Positions 24,106 through 33,310 of a stretch of DNA of 64,000 nt are shown here, piece after piece. The stretch's first letter is position 1; each line of letters starts with the position of its first letter. This DNA comes from an uncultured Pedobacter sp. GTDB lineage: Bacteria > Bacteroidota > Bacteroidia > Sphingobacteriales > Sphingobacteriaceae. A program made the translations under genes and the position numbers. The DNA lies in the NCBI RefSeq assembly GCF_913776295.1, contig NZ_CAJYOJ010000066.1, forward strand, positions 30,959-94,958, read 5' to 3'. The notes beneath the pieces were generated by a model. It was given only the letters and a program-made list of their open reading frames with translations, was not told the origin of the DNA and ran no database searches.

Positions 24106-24951
24106 TTAAAGGTCTTTATCCATATATTCTTCGAGAGAAATTTTTAGCTGGTCTAAAAACGCCGTCCTGGAGCCAGCTCTTGTCTTCATCCTATGGAAAG
24201 AATGATGTATATCGTTTAAGGGTGTTTGGAATAAGATTTGGAATATCAACGCTAATTTTCTAATACCTATTTTACCGAAGGCAATAGATTTCGACGCATA
24301 TAAAGCGTAAATCAACTCAATGAGCGCATTCTGTGAATTAGTCCACGAAATGTCTTTGTTAGCATCCCCGTTTATTGAAATGGTATCGGGATTTTTCCCA
24401 GGGCTTATTTTAGTAAGCAAAAAAGTATAAAGTAACTCATTGGCTATAATATGCGCAATTTTGTTATCATAATAAGTGGAAAAACTAAGGTCAATTTCAA
24501 ATACGGAACTCTTTAATCCGTCGTGATAATTGATTTTTCCAAGCCTGAAATAGCAATGATCCCGGTCGGTTCTGCCCGCACGGTAGTACCTGTAAAAGTC
24601 CTCACAGGAAATGTTTTCCTTATATTCAGATTTAAGGATTTTTAATTGGTTCTCAAAATAACTTTGATGTATCCGCCCCGTACTTACCGGGCAGGTAGTT
24701 TCAATACGGAATACTTTATTATAATAAATAAGTTTCCCTAAAATTTGCGGTTTGATGTCCTTAAAAAAATGGATTTCCTGCTGGTCGTCTTTAAATCCGG
24801 TTTGTAAGACTTTCATCTTTATGGTAAACAGCATTTCATTCAAAAATAAGGTCATCTGGTAAGCCTCATCCACAGTTTGCATCACTTTAGAAGACAGCTT
24901 ATCTTCCTGACGCTGAATTTCCGATAATATTTTATTCAACACGATTTCCAT
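24106..24951 (-). CDS. rteC: RteC-family regulator of conjugative element excision
   Basis: A 281-residue protein with the features I know from RteC: an N-terminal helical region, a FFKDIKPQILGKLIYYNKVFRIET core, the YYRAGRTDRDHCYFRLGK block, and a C-terminal IELIYALYASKSIAFGKIGI winged-helix segment ending in the FHRMKTRAGSRTAFLDQLK motif. In CTnDOT, RteC activates the excision operon after antibiotic sensing. Here it lies beside the two HTH excision-type genes and identifies this stretch as conjugative-element backbone. No rteA/rteB pair is in the window. Confidence 0.9.
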   Translation of the reverse strand: MEIVLNKILSEIQRQEDKLSSKVMQTVDEAYQMTLFLNEMLFTIKMKVLQTGFKDDQQEIHFFKDIKPQILGKLIYYNKVFRIETTCPVSTGRIHQSYFENQLKILKSEYKENISCEDFYRYYRAGRTDRDHCYFRLGKINYHDGLKSSVFEIDLSFSTYYDNKIAHIIANELLYTFLLTKISPGKNPDTISINGDANKDISWTNSQNALIELIYALYASKSIAFGKIGIRKLALIFQILFQTPLNDIHHSFHRMKTRAGSRTAFLDQLKISLEEYMDKDL

Positions 24952-25343
24952 AGTTTAGGCGTTAGTTAAGATATTGGGACAAATTGTTGACTGAGAAATA
25001 GATCTTTGTTAATTTGCCAAAGCTTGGAAATAACATTTAAACCAACATCACAGATTGACCCCATATTGGGAAAGATTTATTTTTAATTAGGCTTTTTTGA
25101 GGAAAGATAAATAACGCAAAAAGGGTAAAGTTTGAGTGTACTTTACCCTTTATTTTTTTATATTTGCAGTAATGATTTACAAGGTAATCAGATGAAAGCG
25201 AGTGCAGTAAGCACCATTACTAAATCGTTACCGATAGCACTTCCGGTTCTTGTAAACTCTTCTTTATTAGCCACTTTAGGCTATATTAATCTTTTTTCTC
25301 AAAAAAATACAGTTAAATTCAGCTATAGCCTTTACAGCTCAGG
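24952..25343. other. Intergenic stretch between rteC and the LytTR regulator
   Basis: Contains a bidirectional terminator (25118-25158) and, on +, a frame from ATG 25192 to 25404 that overlaps the end of the LytTR gene. The 70-residue product matches nothing I recognise and its composition is not convincing; I do not call it a gene. This may hold the right end of the conjugative element, but I see no direct repeat that proves an attachment site. Confidence 0.4.
25118..25158. terminator. Bidirectional terminator
   Basis: Perfect GGGTAAAG (25123-25130) and CTTTACCC (25141-25148) arms with A-run before and T-run after. It can end the LytTR transcript on - and any transcript on +. Confidence 0.65.
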
Positions 25344-26135
25344 CTATGTCCTGCTGGATAGGAGAAACCTGTCTTCAATGAACTTGATGAAGGCTGCCTT
25401 GTAATGTGCCGCCATCAATACTTCATACTTTCCAAGGTTTATTTTATTACCTTCAATTTTCTTTACAAAAGCCGAATTGATGATGTAGGATTTATGTACC
25501 CTGAAAAAGCTGGTATTATATTTAAGTTTTTCCTCCATTGCCTTAATAGTCATGTAAACTGAGTGATTTTCGGTAGGCGTGTATAGATGGATATGATTAT
25601 TTGAACCCTGGATATAGATAATTTCGTTTTTTGGTATAGTTAATATGGTGCTTTTATCGCTGGATTTTCTAAAATAAAACACATCTTCACTGTCCCCTTC
25701 AAAATTATGACTGCTATAACATTCTTTTAATACATCATTTACCACTTTTGCAAATTCTGAAAGATCAAATGGCTTAAGAAGATAATGCTTTGCCCTGACT
25801 TTAAAAGCTTCGATCGCATATTGCGGATAGGAGGTGATAAAAATAATATTATGCGATTCGCCTTTCAAATTCTCCGCGAGGTTAATTCCCGAAAGATGAG
25901 GCATATCGATATCTGTGAAGATGATATGGCTTTGCTTCAGCATGGTAATATCGTTTAATGCTGAAACTGATTTTGTATACGTTAGTGCTAATCTGAGCCT
26001 TGGAAATGCGGAGATACATTCTTGAAGAGTATCAATAGCTGACTGGTCATCATCGATGATGATGCAGGGAATTGTATTGTTCATGAGAGACATATTAGAT
26101 ATGACAAGATACAAAATATTCCTGGTTAGAATCAC
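25344..26135 (-). CDS. LytTR-family response regulator
   Basis: A 263-residue two-domain regulator. The receiver domain (about 19-140) has the acidic IIIDDDQ cluster, the phosphoacceptor Asp in FTDIDMP and the conserved Lys in LLKPFD. A LytTR DNA-binding domain (about 155-255) has IIYIQGSNNHIHLY and FFRVHKSYIIN. The first 18 residues are probably not translated, since a second Met (residue 15 or 18) fits the usual domain start. No histidine kinase is adjacent. Whether it belongs to the conjugative element or the chromosome is unclear. Confidence 0.88.
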   Translation of the reverse strand: MILTRNILYLVISNMSLMNNTIPCIIIDDDQSAIDTLQECISAFPRLRLALTYTKSVSALNDITMLKQSHIIFTDIDMPHLSGINLAENLKGESHNIIFITSYPQYAIEAFKVRAKHYLLKPFDLSEFAKVVNDVLKECYSSHNFEGDSEDVFYFRKSSDKSTILTIPKNEIIYIQGSNNHIHLYTPTENHSVYMTIKAMEEKLKYNTSFFRVHKSYIINSAFVKKIEGNKINLGKYEVLMAAHYKAAFIKFIEDRFLLSSRT

Positions 26136-26427
26136 GGTTATACAAAAGCTTTTTTACGATGGTTTACATTTTCAGGCTTCTTTTGATTGAAGAAATACGA
26201 TGAAATTGGTGGCAGGCAATCCCGTTAAAACGTATATTTTATGTTAAAAAATGATTAAATCTATTGATCAGATAGGCGTTCATATTGACTTGATGCACTT
26301 CTATTTTTAAATCAGACCTTTTGCTATGCTGTTTTTAGAGGCTTAGTCTGGCATTTTAGCGAAATAAAATGCACCTTTGCGAACCGTTAATTAAGGTTTT
26401 GGCATGTAATAAAATAAATAGCTGCGT

Positions 26428-27804
26428 ATGGAAGAAATGGTTGTGGAAGAAATTCAGGAACTAATTGAGAAAGAGAACGATAAAGCGCTAAAGCAATATC
26501 TGGATCAACTGAACATTTCGGATGTGGAAGAACTGATTGACGAACTTCCACAATATGCAGCCAAATTTATCGAAACCTTGTCCCTCAACAGGGCCGTAAA
26601 TGTTTTCAGGATTCTGGATTTTCCTACACAGGAGCGTATTATTAAAAAACTTTCAGGCAATAAGCTCAATCAGATCATCAAAGATCTGCCACCCGATGAC
26701 CGTACGGCACTTTTTGGTGAACTAAAAGGAGATGTGGTAAAAAAAATGATTACCCTGTTGCCACCACAGGAAAGAAATGAATCGCTCACCCTTTTAGGTT
26801 ACAACGAATACAGTATCGGCCGGTTAATGACACCCGATTACATTGCCGTAAAACCTGAATGGTCTATCGCGAGGGTGCTGGCGCACATCAGGCGTTATGG
26901 AAAGAATTCCGAAACCATTGATGTAGTGTACGTAATCGATAAAGAAGGGGTACTATTGGACGATATCAGGATCCGGGAGGTTTTACTCGCCGATCCTGAA
27001 GCCATTATCGGTGAGTTGACCGATAAACGTTTCATCGCCTTAAAAGCAAACGACCCTCAGGAAGATGCCATTAACATTTTTAGGATGAATAACCGCGTAG
27101 CTTTACCTGTGGTAGACGAGAATAATATTCTTTTAGGTATCGTTACCGTTGATGATATTTTGTGGATAGCCAACGAAGAGTATACCGAAGATATGCATAA
27201 AATAGGGGGTACAGAGGCTTTGGATGAGCCTTATCTGGATATCCCGATCCTCAAATTGGTGAAAAAGCGTGCTGGTTGGCTAATCGTGCTGTTTTTGGGC
27301 GAAATGTTAACCGCAACAGCCATGCAACATTTCGAAATCGAACTCGAAAAGGCAGTGGTATTGTCTCTTTTTATTCCTTTGATTATGAGTAGTGGCGGTA
27401 ATAGCGGTTCCCAGGCATCAACGTTAATTATCCAGGCCATGGCTTTGGGCGAAGTAACCATTGCTGAGTGGTGGAGGGTAATGCGCCGCGAGCTCGTTTC
27501 CGGAGTATTACTGGGGGTCATTTTAGGGACAATTGGTTTTGTCCGTATTGTAACCTGGCAAGAATTACACCTCTATAATTATGGGCCACATTGGTTATTA
27601 ATCGCCACTACAATATTCTTTACCCTGGTGGGGATTGTTTTATGGGGCAGTTTAATCGGTTCGATGATGCCCATCATTCTAAAAAAACTGAAACTCGATC
27701 CGGCAACCTCATCTGCACCATTTGTAGCTACTATGGTAGATGTAACCGGAATCGTAATCTATTTCAGTGTGGCCGTATTAATTTTAAAAGGCGTTTTACT
27801 TTAA
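26428..27804 (+). CDS. mgtE: Magnesium transporter MgtE
   Basis: Mg2+ channel/transporter of the inner membrane, 458 residues, the usual length. The N-terminal MgtE superhelical domain (about 20-125) is followed by two CBS domains (about 130-255, ending in GIVTVDDIL), the plug helix and five membrane helices (about 285-457) with the SSGGNSGSQASTL signature. The CBS and N domains close the pore when cytoplasmic Mg2+ is high. It marks the start of unremarkable core chromosome. The HAD gene follows by 9 nt and may be co-transcribed. Confidence 0.95.
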   Translation: MEEMVVEEIQELIEKENDKALKQYLDQLNISDVEELIDELPQYAAKFIETLSLNRAVNVFRILDFPTQERIIKKLSGNKLNQIIKDLPPDDRTALFGELKGDVVKKMITLLPPQERNESLTLLGYNEYSIGRLMTPDYIAVKPEWSIARVLAHIRRYGKNSETIDVVYVIDKEGVLLDDIRIREVLLADPEAIIGELTDKRFIALKANDPQEDAINIFRMNNRVALPVVDENNILLGIVTVDDILWIANEEYTEDMHKIGGTEALDEPYLDIPILKLVKKRAGWLIVLFLGEMLTATAMQHFEIELEKAVVLSLFIPLIMSSGGNSGSQASTLIIQAMALGEVTIAEWWRVMRRELVSGVLLGVILGTIGFVRIVTWQELHLYNYGPHWLLIATTIFFTLVGIVLWGSLIGSMMPIILKKLKLDPATSSAPFVATMVDVTGIVIYFSVAVLILKGVLL

Positions 27805-27813
27805 ATTTAGATT

Positions 27814-28428
27814 ATGCATAAGAAAATTACCACGCTCTTTACCGATATTGGGGGCGTTTTGTTAACCAATGGCTGGGATAGGCAGGCGAGAGGAGAGGCT
27901 TCAGTACTTTTTAAACTTGATTCTGTTGATCTCGAAGAACGGCATCACCTTACTTTCGATACTTATGAAGTAGGTAAGCTAACGCTGGATGAATATCTGG
28001 AGCGTATCGTTTTTTTCAAAGAACGTGATTTTACTTACGATGATTTTAAGGAATTCATGTTCAAAAAATCGCTTCCTTATCCGGAAATGATTCAGTTGAT
28101 CTGTGATTTAAAAAAGAAATACAATTTAAAGGTAGCAGTAATCAGCAATGAAGGCCGGGAACTCAACCAATACCGCATCAATACCTTTAAATTGAATGAG
28201 TTTGTCGATTTTTTTGTTTCATCCAGTTTTGTGCACTTCCGTAAACCAGATGCAGATATCTTTAAAGTAGCGATAGACATTTCGCAAAGCGACGTAGAAA
28301 CTAGTTTATACATTGATGATAGGATGTTATTTGTACAGGTTGCCGAAGGTTTAGGTTTAAAAGGTATTCATCATACCGATTACGCAGATACCAAAGCGCA
28401 ATTAGCCGCTTACGGGCTGGAGGTTTAA
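27814..28428 (+). CDS. HAD-family hydrolase
   Basis: A 204-residue haloacid dehalogenase-type hydrolase. Motif I is TDIGGVLLTNGWD (nucleophile Asp11), motif II the Ser of VISNEGRELN, the conserved Lys lies in FRKPDADIF, and motif IV in LYIDDRMLFV. The cap is of the small helical C1 type, like YihX and related sugar-phosphate phosphatases. The substrate cannot be told. It lies 9 nt after mgtE. Confidence 0.88.
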   Translation: MHKKITTLFTDIGGVLLTNGWDRQARGEASVLFKLDSVDLEERHHLTFDTYEVGKLTLDEYLERIVFFKERDFTYDDFKEFMFKKSLPYPEMIQLICDLKKKYNLKVAVISNEGRELNQYRINTFKLNEFVDFFVSSSFVHFRKPDADIFKVAIDISQSDVETSLYIDDRMLFVQVAEGLGLKGIHHTDYADTKAQLAAYGLEV

Positions 28429-28497
28429 TATAGATATTCTCTCATCCTGATCGTCATCCTGAATTTATTTCAGGATCTTCAGTTCGATAAAACCAGA

Positions 28498-28545
28498 AGA
28501 TTTGACAACTTTCCGGACAACCGTGCTATTAAAGTTGTCAAATCT
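28498..28545. repeat. 15-bp perfect inverted repeat
   Basis: AGATTTGACAACTTT (28498-28512) and its reverse complement (28531-28545) around an 18-nt loop, between the convergent HAD and ychF genes. It may act as a terminator for either, or be a dispersed palindromic element; there is no clear T-run. Confidence 0.6.
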
Positions 28546-28614
28546 AAAATCAAAATAAAAGCCACTCTAGAGAATGACTTGTAAGTTTTTTAATTCCTTT
28601 GGAGGGTAAAAGCA

Positions 28615-29715
28615 TTAAACATTAAATCTGAAGTGCATAATATCGCCATCTTCCACTACATAAGTTTTTCCCTCTACACCCAATTTTCCGGCATCTTTAC
28701 AGGCATTTTCAGAGCCTAAGGTTACAAAATCGTTATACTTGATCACCTCTGCACGGATAAATCCTTTTTCAAAATCGGTGTGGATTACGCCGGCAGCCTG
28801 TGGCGCTGTAAAACCTTTTGTAATGGTCCAGGCCCTAACTTCCTGCACACCGGCGGTGAAATAGGTATACAGGTTTAATAATTTATAAGCCGCACGGATC
28901 AGTTTGTTTACGCCCGATTCGGTTAACCCTAAATCAGCCAAAAATTCCTGACGCTCTTCGTAACTATCCAGCTCGGCAATTTCTGATTCAATTTTAGCAG
29001 AGATCACTAAAACTTCCGCATTTTCATCCGCAACGTTTGCTCTAACCAGGTCAACATATTTATTTCCGGTAACTACAGATGCTTCATCCACATTACAAAC
29101 ATACATGACGGGTTTTTGAGTTAACAAACCTAAATCCTGGATGAACTCAAAATCTTCTGGTGCCAATGGTGCCGTACGGATTGATTTACCGCTTTCCAAG
29201 TGAGATTTAACCACCGTTAAAATCTCATAAGTACGTTTGGCATCCTTATCACCACCTGTTTTAGCCATTTTTTCCACTTTTTGGATACGTTTGTCAACAG
29301 TATCCAAATCTTTAAGCTGAAGTTCAGTATCAATAATTTCACGATCACGGATCGGATCAACAGAACCATCCACATGGATTACATTTCCATCATCAAAACA
29401 ACGTAAAACGTGAATAATGGCATTGGTTGCACGGATATTTCCCAGAAACTGGTTTCCTAAACCTTCACCTTTTGATGCACCTTTCACCAATCCTGCAATA
29501 TCTACAATCTCGATTGTGTTGGGTTGTACTTTATTGGGTTTAACCAGCTCGGCCAGTTTGGTTAAGCGATCATCAGGTACCGTAATTACGCCAACGTTGG
29601 GCTCGATAGTACAAAAGGGGAAATTTGCCGCCTGTGCTTTTGCATTTGATAAACAGTTAAAAAGAGTAGATTTTCCCACATTTGGTAAACCCACTATACC
29701 ACATTGTAATGCCAT
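28615..29715 (-). CDS. ychF: Redox-regulated ATPase YchF
   Basis: OBG-family P-loop protein of 366 residues, binding ATP rather than GTP. The P-loop GLPNVGKS is at 9-16, switch region VDIAGLVKGASKGEGLGNQFL follows, a coiled-coil arm is near 130-190, and a TGS domain sits at the C-terminus (about 280-365). It associates with ribosomes and is linked to oxidative-stress response and translation accuracy. Length and motifs are normal. The promoter lies in the intergenic region that also holds a heptamer array. Confidence 0.95.
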   Translation of the reverse strand: MALQCGIVGLPNVGKSTLFNCLSNAKAQAANFPFCTIEPNVGVITVPDDRLTKLAELVKPNKVQPNTIEIVDIAGLVKGASKGEGLGNQFLGNIRATNAIIHVLRCFDDGNVIHVDGSVDPIRDREIIDTELQLKDLDTVDKRIQKVEKMAKTGGDKDAKRTYEILTVVKSHLESGKSIRTAPLAPEDFEFIQDLGLLTQKPVMYVCNVDEASVVTGNKYVDLVRANVADENAEVLVISAKIESEIAELDSYEERQEFLADLGLTESGVNKLIRAAYKLLNLYTYFTAGVQEVRAWTITKGFTAPQAAGVIHTDFEKGFIRAEVIKYNDFVTLGSENACKDAGKLGVEGKTYVVEDGDIMHFRFNV

Positions 29716-30027
29716 TATTTTTTAGTCTTTATGTCTAGTTTTGGCTATTGGTTCATAATTTTATGATCAATAGCCCTATGCTCATTTAATCTTAAGTTTT
29801 GTCGGCCGTGCTATGATCTATCAAACCATCAACCATCAACCATTTTACCTTTTCCGCCTTCCGCCTTCCGCCTTCCGCCTTCCGCCTTCCACCTTCCACC
29901 TTCCACCTTCCACCTTCCACCTAAATTCCGCGCAAAGATAAGCTTTTAAACCTTTATTTAAACCCCTGCTCTTGTATCAAATCTATATTTTATCTAAGTT
30001 TAGCCCAAAATACATAATAGAGATTAA
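29716..30027. other. Intergenic stretch with heptamer tandem array
   Basis: About 310 nt between divergent ychF and the DUF5362 gene. It contains short CAACCAT repeats near 29826-29842 and the TTCCGCC/TTCCACC array. No RNA gene or further frame is supported. Confidence 0.6.
29852..29921. repeat. Tandem heptamer array, five TTCCGCC then five TTCCACC
   Basis: Ten perfect, uninterrupted 7-bp units. The first five carry G and the last five carry A at the fifth position, so the array probably grew from two founders. It lies between divergent promoters, where copy number could shift spacing. Confidence 0.9.
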
Positions 30028-30492
30028 ATGGAAGATTTTGAAAAGGAAGTGCCCCAGGAAGTAAAATTGATTGTTACCGAAGAAATGCGCAGTTATTTTT
30101 ACGATATGAGTAAATGGGCAAGATTTTTATCGGTTGTAGGTTTTGTGATCTCTGCATTTTTAACCTTGAGTTCATTTGGTATAGGGGCGGCAATAACAGC
30201 AAATCCTGCAATGCTTAATCAATTAGGGCCGTTAGCTGGTATCGGCGCAACGGGCATTACCATATTTTACCTTTTGTTGGCCTTACTTTTTTTTTACCCA
30301 AGTTTATTGTTAATGCGTTTTTCAGCAAAAGGTAAACAAGGTGTATTATTTGGCGATCAGGAAAATTTTAATGATGCCATCGCAAATGTAAAATCACTGT
30401 TTAAATTTTGGGGAATACTTACTATTGTATTTTTGGCAAGCTATTTTCTATTAATTCTCGCAGTAGCGGCGAGCAGTATCGGTATAAAGTAA
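30028..30492 (+). CDS. DUF5362-type membrane protein
   Basis: A 154-residue integral membrane protein with three or four helices (about 32-55, 70-95 and 120-150) and an acidic N-terminal tail. The pattern MSKWARFLSVVGF near residues 30-42 is typical of Bacteroidetes DUF5362 proteins, whose function is unknown. It is monocistronic and ends before a strong bidirectional terminator. Confidence 0.75.
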   Translation: MEDFEKEVPQEVKLIVTEEMRSYFYDMSKWARFLSVVGFVISAFLTLSSFGIGAAITANPAMLNQLGPLAGIGATGITIFYLLLALLFFYPSLLLMRFSAKGKQGVLFGDQENFNDAIANVKSLFKFWGILTIVFLASYFLLILAVAASSIGIK

Positions 30493-30512
30493 ACGGTGCT
30501 TCCAAAAACATA

Positions 30513-30548
30513 AAAAAGCCTCCTGATGTCAAAATCTGGAGGCTTTTT
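30513..30548. terminator. Bidirectional rho-independent terminator
   Basis: Perfect 11-bp stem AAAAAGCCTCC/GGAGGCTTTTT (30513-30523 and 30538-30548), serving the DUF5362 gene on + and the PUR-domain gene on -. Confidence 0.9.
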
Positions 30549-30564
30549 ATTGAAATTATATTAC

Positions 30565-30888
30565 TTAAAAAGTAAAATCGTCGCTTGTTCTGGTGCTATG
30601 TTCTCCATTTTCGGAATATTCATAACGTTTTTCAACCACATCCTGATGAGTTTTGATGTAATCGACAGTCTCATTTAGTCCTTCTGCAAATTTTTCGAAA
30701 TCTTCTTTATATAAAAAGATTTTATGTTTTACAAACACACCGTCTTCTAATCTTTTCTTGCTCTCGGTAACTGTCAAATAGTAATCACCCGATCTTGTAG
30801 CCTTCACGTCGAAGAAATAAGTTCTCTTGCCTGCTCTTACTTTCTTTGAAAAAACTTCTTCTCTTTCCTTGTTGTCGAATTCTCCCAT
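30565..30888 (-). CDS. PUR-domain nucleic-acid-binding protein (DUF3276)
   Basis: A 107-residue protein with one PUR repeat-like fold: SKKVRAGKRTYFFDVKATRSGDYYLTVTESKK followed by a second sheet with KIFLYKEDFEKFAEGL. Bacterial PUR proteins bind single-stranded nucleic acid; in Bacteroidetes they are abundant small proteins (DUF3276). The frame is open to 30948, but the ATG at 30888 (MGEFDNKE) gives the normal family start. It is the downstream neighbour of an ABC exporter gene on the same strand in reverse order and has its own terminator. Confidence 0.85.
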   Translation of the reverse strand: MGEFDNKEREEVFSKKVRAGKRTYFFDVKATRSGDYYLTVTESKKRLEDGVFVKHKIFLYKEDFEKFAEGLNETVDYIKTHQDVVEKRYEYSENGEHSTRTSDDFTF

Positions 30889-30967
30889 GGTTGGTATTGA
30901 TGTTGGTTTTTGGTTTCGGTAAATATAAAGCAAATATTTAAAGTTCAAAATACAATTTTAATACAAT

Positions 30968-32758
30968 TTAAATTGTACGCGTTTCCTCCTCCAAAAGTTG
31001 GTTGTTATAAAGCTCCGTATAACTCCCGTTTAACCTAAGTAATTCATTGTGTGTGCCTTGTTCAATGATTTTGCCGTTATCCAGTACCAGAATCTTGTCT
31101 GCATTTTTAATGGTCGAAATCCTATGGGCGATTAAAATACTGGTTTTTCCGGCCATGATCTTACCCAGGTTTTGTAGTATTTCTTCCTCTGTTTTCGTGT
31201 CAACAGCCGAAAGGCAATCATCGAAAATTAAAATCTTAGGTGATTTAATCAACGCTCTTGCGATAGAAACGCGTTGTTTTTGCCCTCCCGAGAGGGTAAT
31301 TCCACGCTCACCCAGCATTGTCTCAAATTTTTCGTCGAAATCGATAATGTTGTTATAAACCGAAGCATTTTTTGCCGCCGCATGTACCGCTTCATCCGTA
31401 ACCTCGTCTAAACCAAAAGCTATATTGTTTTTTATGGTATCCGAAAAGAGAAAAACTTCTTGAGGTACGAAGCCTACCTGGCCGCGGTAATCTTTAAGAT
31501 TTAATGCTTTTATATTTTTCCCATCGATGGTTATTGCACCATCCTCCACATCATACATCCGCATGATCAGATTTGCCAAAGTAGATTTTCCGGATCCCGT
31601 TTTTCCGATAATGGCTACAAATTCGCCACTATTAACTTCAAAACTTACATTCTTCAAAGCTTCAATGCCTGTATCCGGATAGGTAAAACTCACCTGATCA
31701 AATTTGATATTACCGCTTAATTCAATCTCTGCAGTTTCGGTTGATTGGATGTCTGACGGGATGTCTAAAAATTCATTTATTCTTTTCTGCGAAGCTGCAG
31801 CCCGCTGGATTAATGAAGTAACCCAGCCCAGCATGGTCACCGGAAAGGTTAACTGGTTGATATAGATAATAAATTCGGCAATATTCCCTGCGGTAATGCT
31901 GCCATTCATCACCTGAACCCCACCTATATATATGGTTAAAATCGTACTCAATCCAATTAACAGCAGCATGGTAGGATAAAATAAAGCCGATACCTTAACC
32001 AGGCTCATGGAGTCTTTTTTATAATCATTGCTCTGGATTTCAAACATATTCCGGGTATAATCTTCACGAACATATGATTTAATAATCCTGATGCCCGAGA
32101 AACGCTCTTGTACAAAGCTGGAAAGATTTGATAACCGCTCCTGGATCTTTCCGCTTTTTTTAAATATCAGGGTGTTTACATAATAGATAATTACGACCAG
32201 AAAAGGTAGCGGCAACAAACAATAAACAGCCAGTTTGGAATTTACATCAAACATCGACCATATAATGAGCACAGATAACACAAAAGTGTTAATCGTATAC
32301 ATAATCGCCGGCCCAACGTACATTCTTACCCGGTTTACATCCTCTGTCGCCCGGTTCATTAAATCGCCGGTATTATTCCGGCGGTAAAAACCTAGGCTCA
32401 GCTCCTGGTAGTGTAGGTAAATATCGTTCTTCATATCGAACTCTATATGCCGCGACATCAATATAATGGTTTGACGCATAAAGAACAGGAACAGACCCCG
32501 CAATAAATAAAGCGCAATAACCAGCAATCCAAAAAATAACAGGTTGCTGCTAAATATATCGTAAATAATAGCCTGACGATCGAAACCGGCAAAAAGATTA
32601 AACAGCTGAATGTTTTCGCCGATTAAGTCAACAGCGTAGCCAATGACCTGTGCAGGTACCACGCCAAAAATATTAGAAATCACCACAAAAATACTTCCGG
32701 GTATAATCCACCATTTGTATTTGAGGAAGTATTTGTTTAATCGGCTCAGATGTTTCAT
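30968..32758 (-). CDS. ABC exporter, MsbA/MdlB-like
   Basis: A 596-residue half-size ABC exporter. Six membrane helices lie in residues 15-320 and the nucleotide-binding domain in 335-590, with Walker A GKTGSGKST, signature LSGGQKQR and Walker B ILIFDDCLSAVDT (Asp-Cys where most have Asp-Glu: the catalytic Glu position reads Asp). The ATG at 32758 is preferred over a TTG three codons upstream. Likely a homodimeric or heterodimeric lipid or multidrug exporter. The substitution at the Walker B glutamate suggests a degenerate ATP site, common when such subunits pair with another. Confidence 0.88.
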   Translation of the reverse strand: MKHLSRLNKYFLKYKWWIIPGSIFVVISNIFGVVPAQVIGYAVDLIGENIQLFNLFAGFDRQAIIYDIFSSNLLFFGLLVIALYLLRGLFLFFMRQTIILMSRHIEFDMKNDIYLHYQELSLGFYRRNNTGDLMNRATEDVNRVRMYVGPAIMYTINTFVLSVLIIWSMFDVNSKLAVYCLLPLPFLVVIIYYVNTLIFKKSGKIQERLSNLSSFVQERFSGIRIIKSYVREDYTRNMFEIQSNDYKKDSMSLVKVSALFYPTMLLLIGLSTILTIYIGGVQVMNGSITAGNIAEFIIYINQLTFPVTMLGWVTSLIQRAAASQKRINEFLDIPSDIQSTETAEIELSGNIKFDQVSFTYPDTGIEALKNVSFEVNSGEFVAIIGKTGSGKSTLANLIMRMYDVEDGAITIDGKNIKALNLKDYRGQVGFVPQEVFLFSDTIKNNIAFGLDEVTDEAVHAAAKNASVYNNIIDFDEKFETMLGERGITLSGGQKQRVSIARALIKSPKILIFDDCLSAVDTKTEEEILQNLGKIMAGKTSILIAHRISTIKNADKILVLDNGKIIEQGTHNELLRLNGSYTELYNNQLLEEETRTI

Positions 32759-33310
32759 GTTGCACAAACTTAGATAAATTTGTTATTTCATTCTACTTAT
32801 TTGTCTATTTGAAATCGAGCTTTAAAAATTAATGACATTATGAGCGCAAATGCCAGTCGTTGCCAGGCTGATTGTTGGAAATGTGTGGCCTGTCTTTCGG
32901 GGCCATTGTAGCCCTGCTATTCATTGTAAGCAGGTTGAATGACCTGGTTTTTACATTACTATCAGTATCTTTTCATGGTGTCTCAGGTGTTTCCATCTGA
33001 TACGGGTACTTCTCCTTCGGTTTGTTGTTGTACTTAAAAATTAGTTTATTTTAGTCAGCATGGTCATTGTCCTGGCAATCTAAATTACAGATGCAACTGT
33101 GCGACAGGCTGCGCAGGAATGATCATGTAAAAAAAAAAATCCAATCGCAGGAATGATGCATCTTTTCTTCGGTTACAGATCTTTTGCGTACAAAGTGATG
33201 ATGGGAATCGGATTGCAGGCATAAGGAATAAATTTTGTCATAGTTTTCTTAAATACGTGTAATAATGGTTTTTTATTTTAATTTTGCAGCAGGTTAGCCG
33301 TACGTTCAAT
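32759..33310. other. Non-coding stretch upstream of the amino-acid dehydrogenase
   Basis: About 550 nt with stops in all frames and no convincing gene. It ends in a -7 element TAATTTTG (33279-33286), 24 nt before the dehydrogenase ATG. A long untranslated leader or decayed gene is possible; nothing further is supported. Confidence 0.5.

Noticed and set aside
23895..24263. Plus-strand frame of 122 codons over the rteC end
   Set aside because: Antisense to rteC and runs through its terminator hairpins; no domain recognised.
25192..25404. Plus-strand frame of 70 codons before the LytTR gene
   Set aside because: No recognisable domain, overlaps the end of a clear gene on the other strand, and its second half is antisense to that gene.
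29852..29921. Heptamer array considered as a CRISPR array
   Set aside because: Units are 7 bp with no spacers and no cas gene is near.
32759..33310. Possible decayed gene upstream of the amino-acid dehydrogenase
   Set aside because: No domain could be recognised in any frame; left as non-coding.
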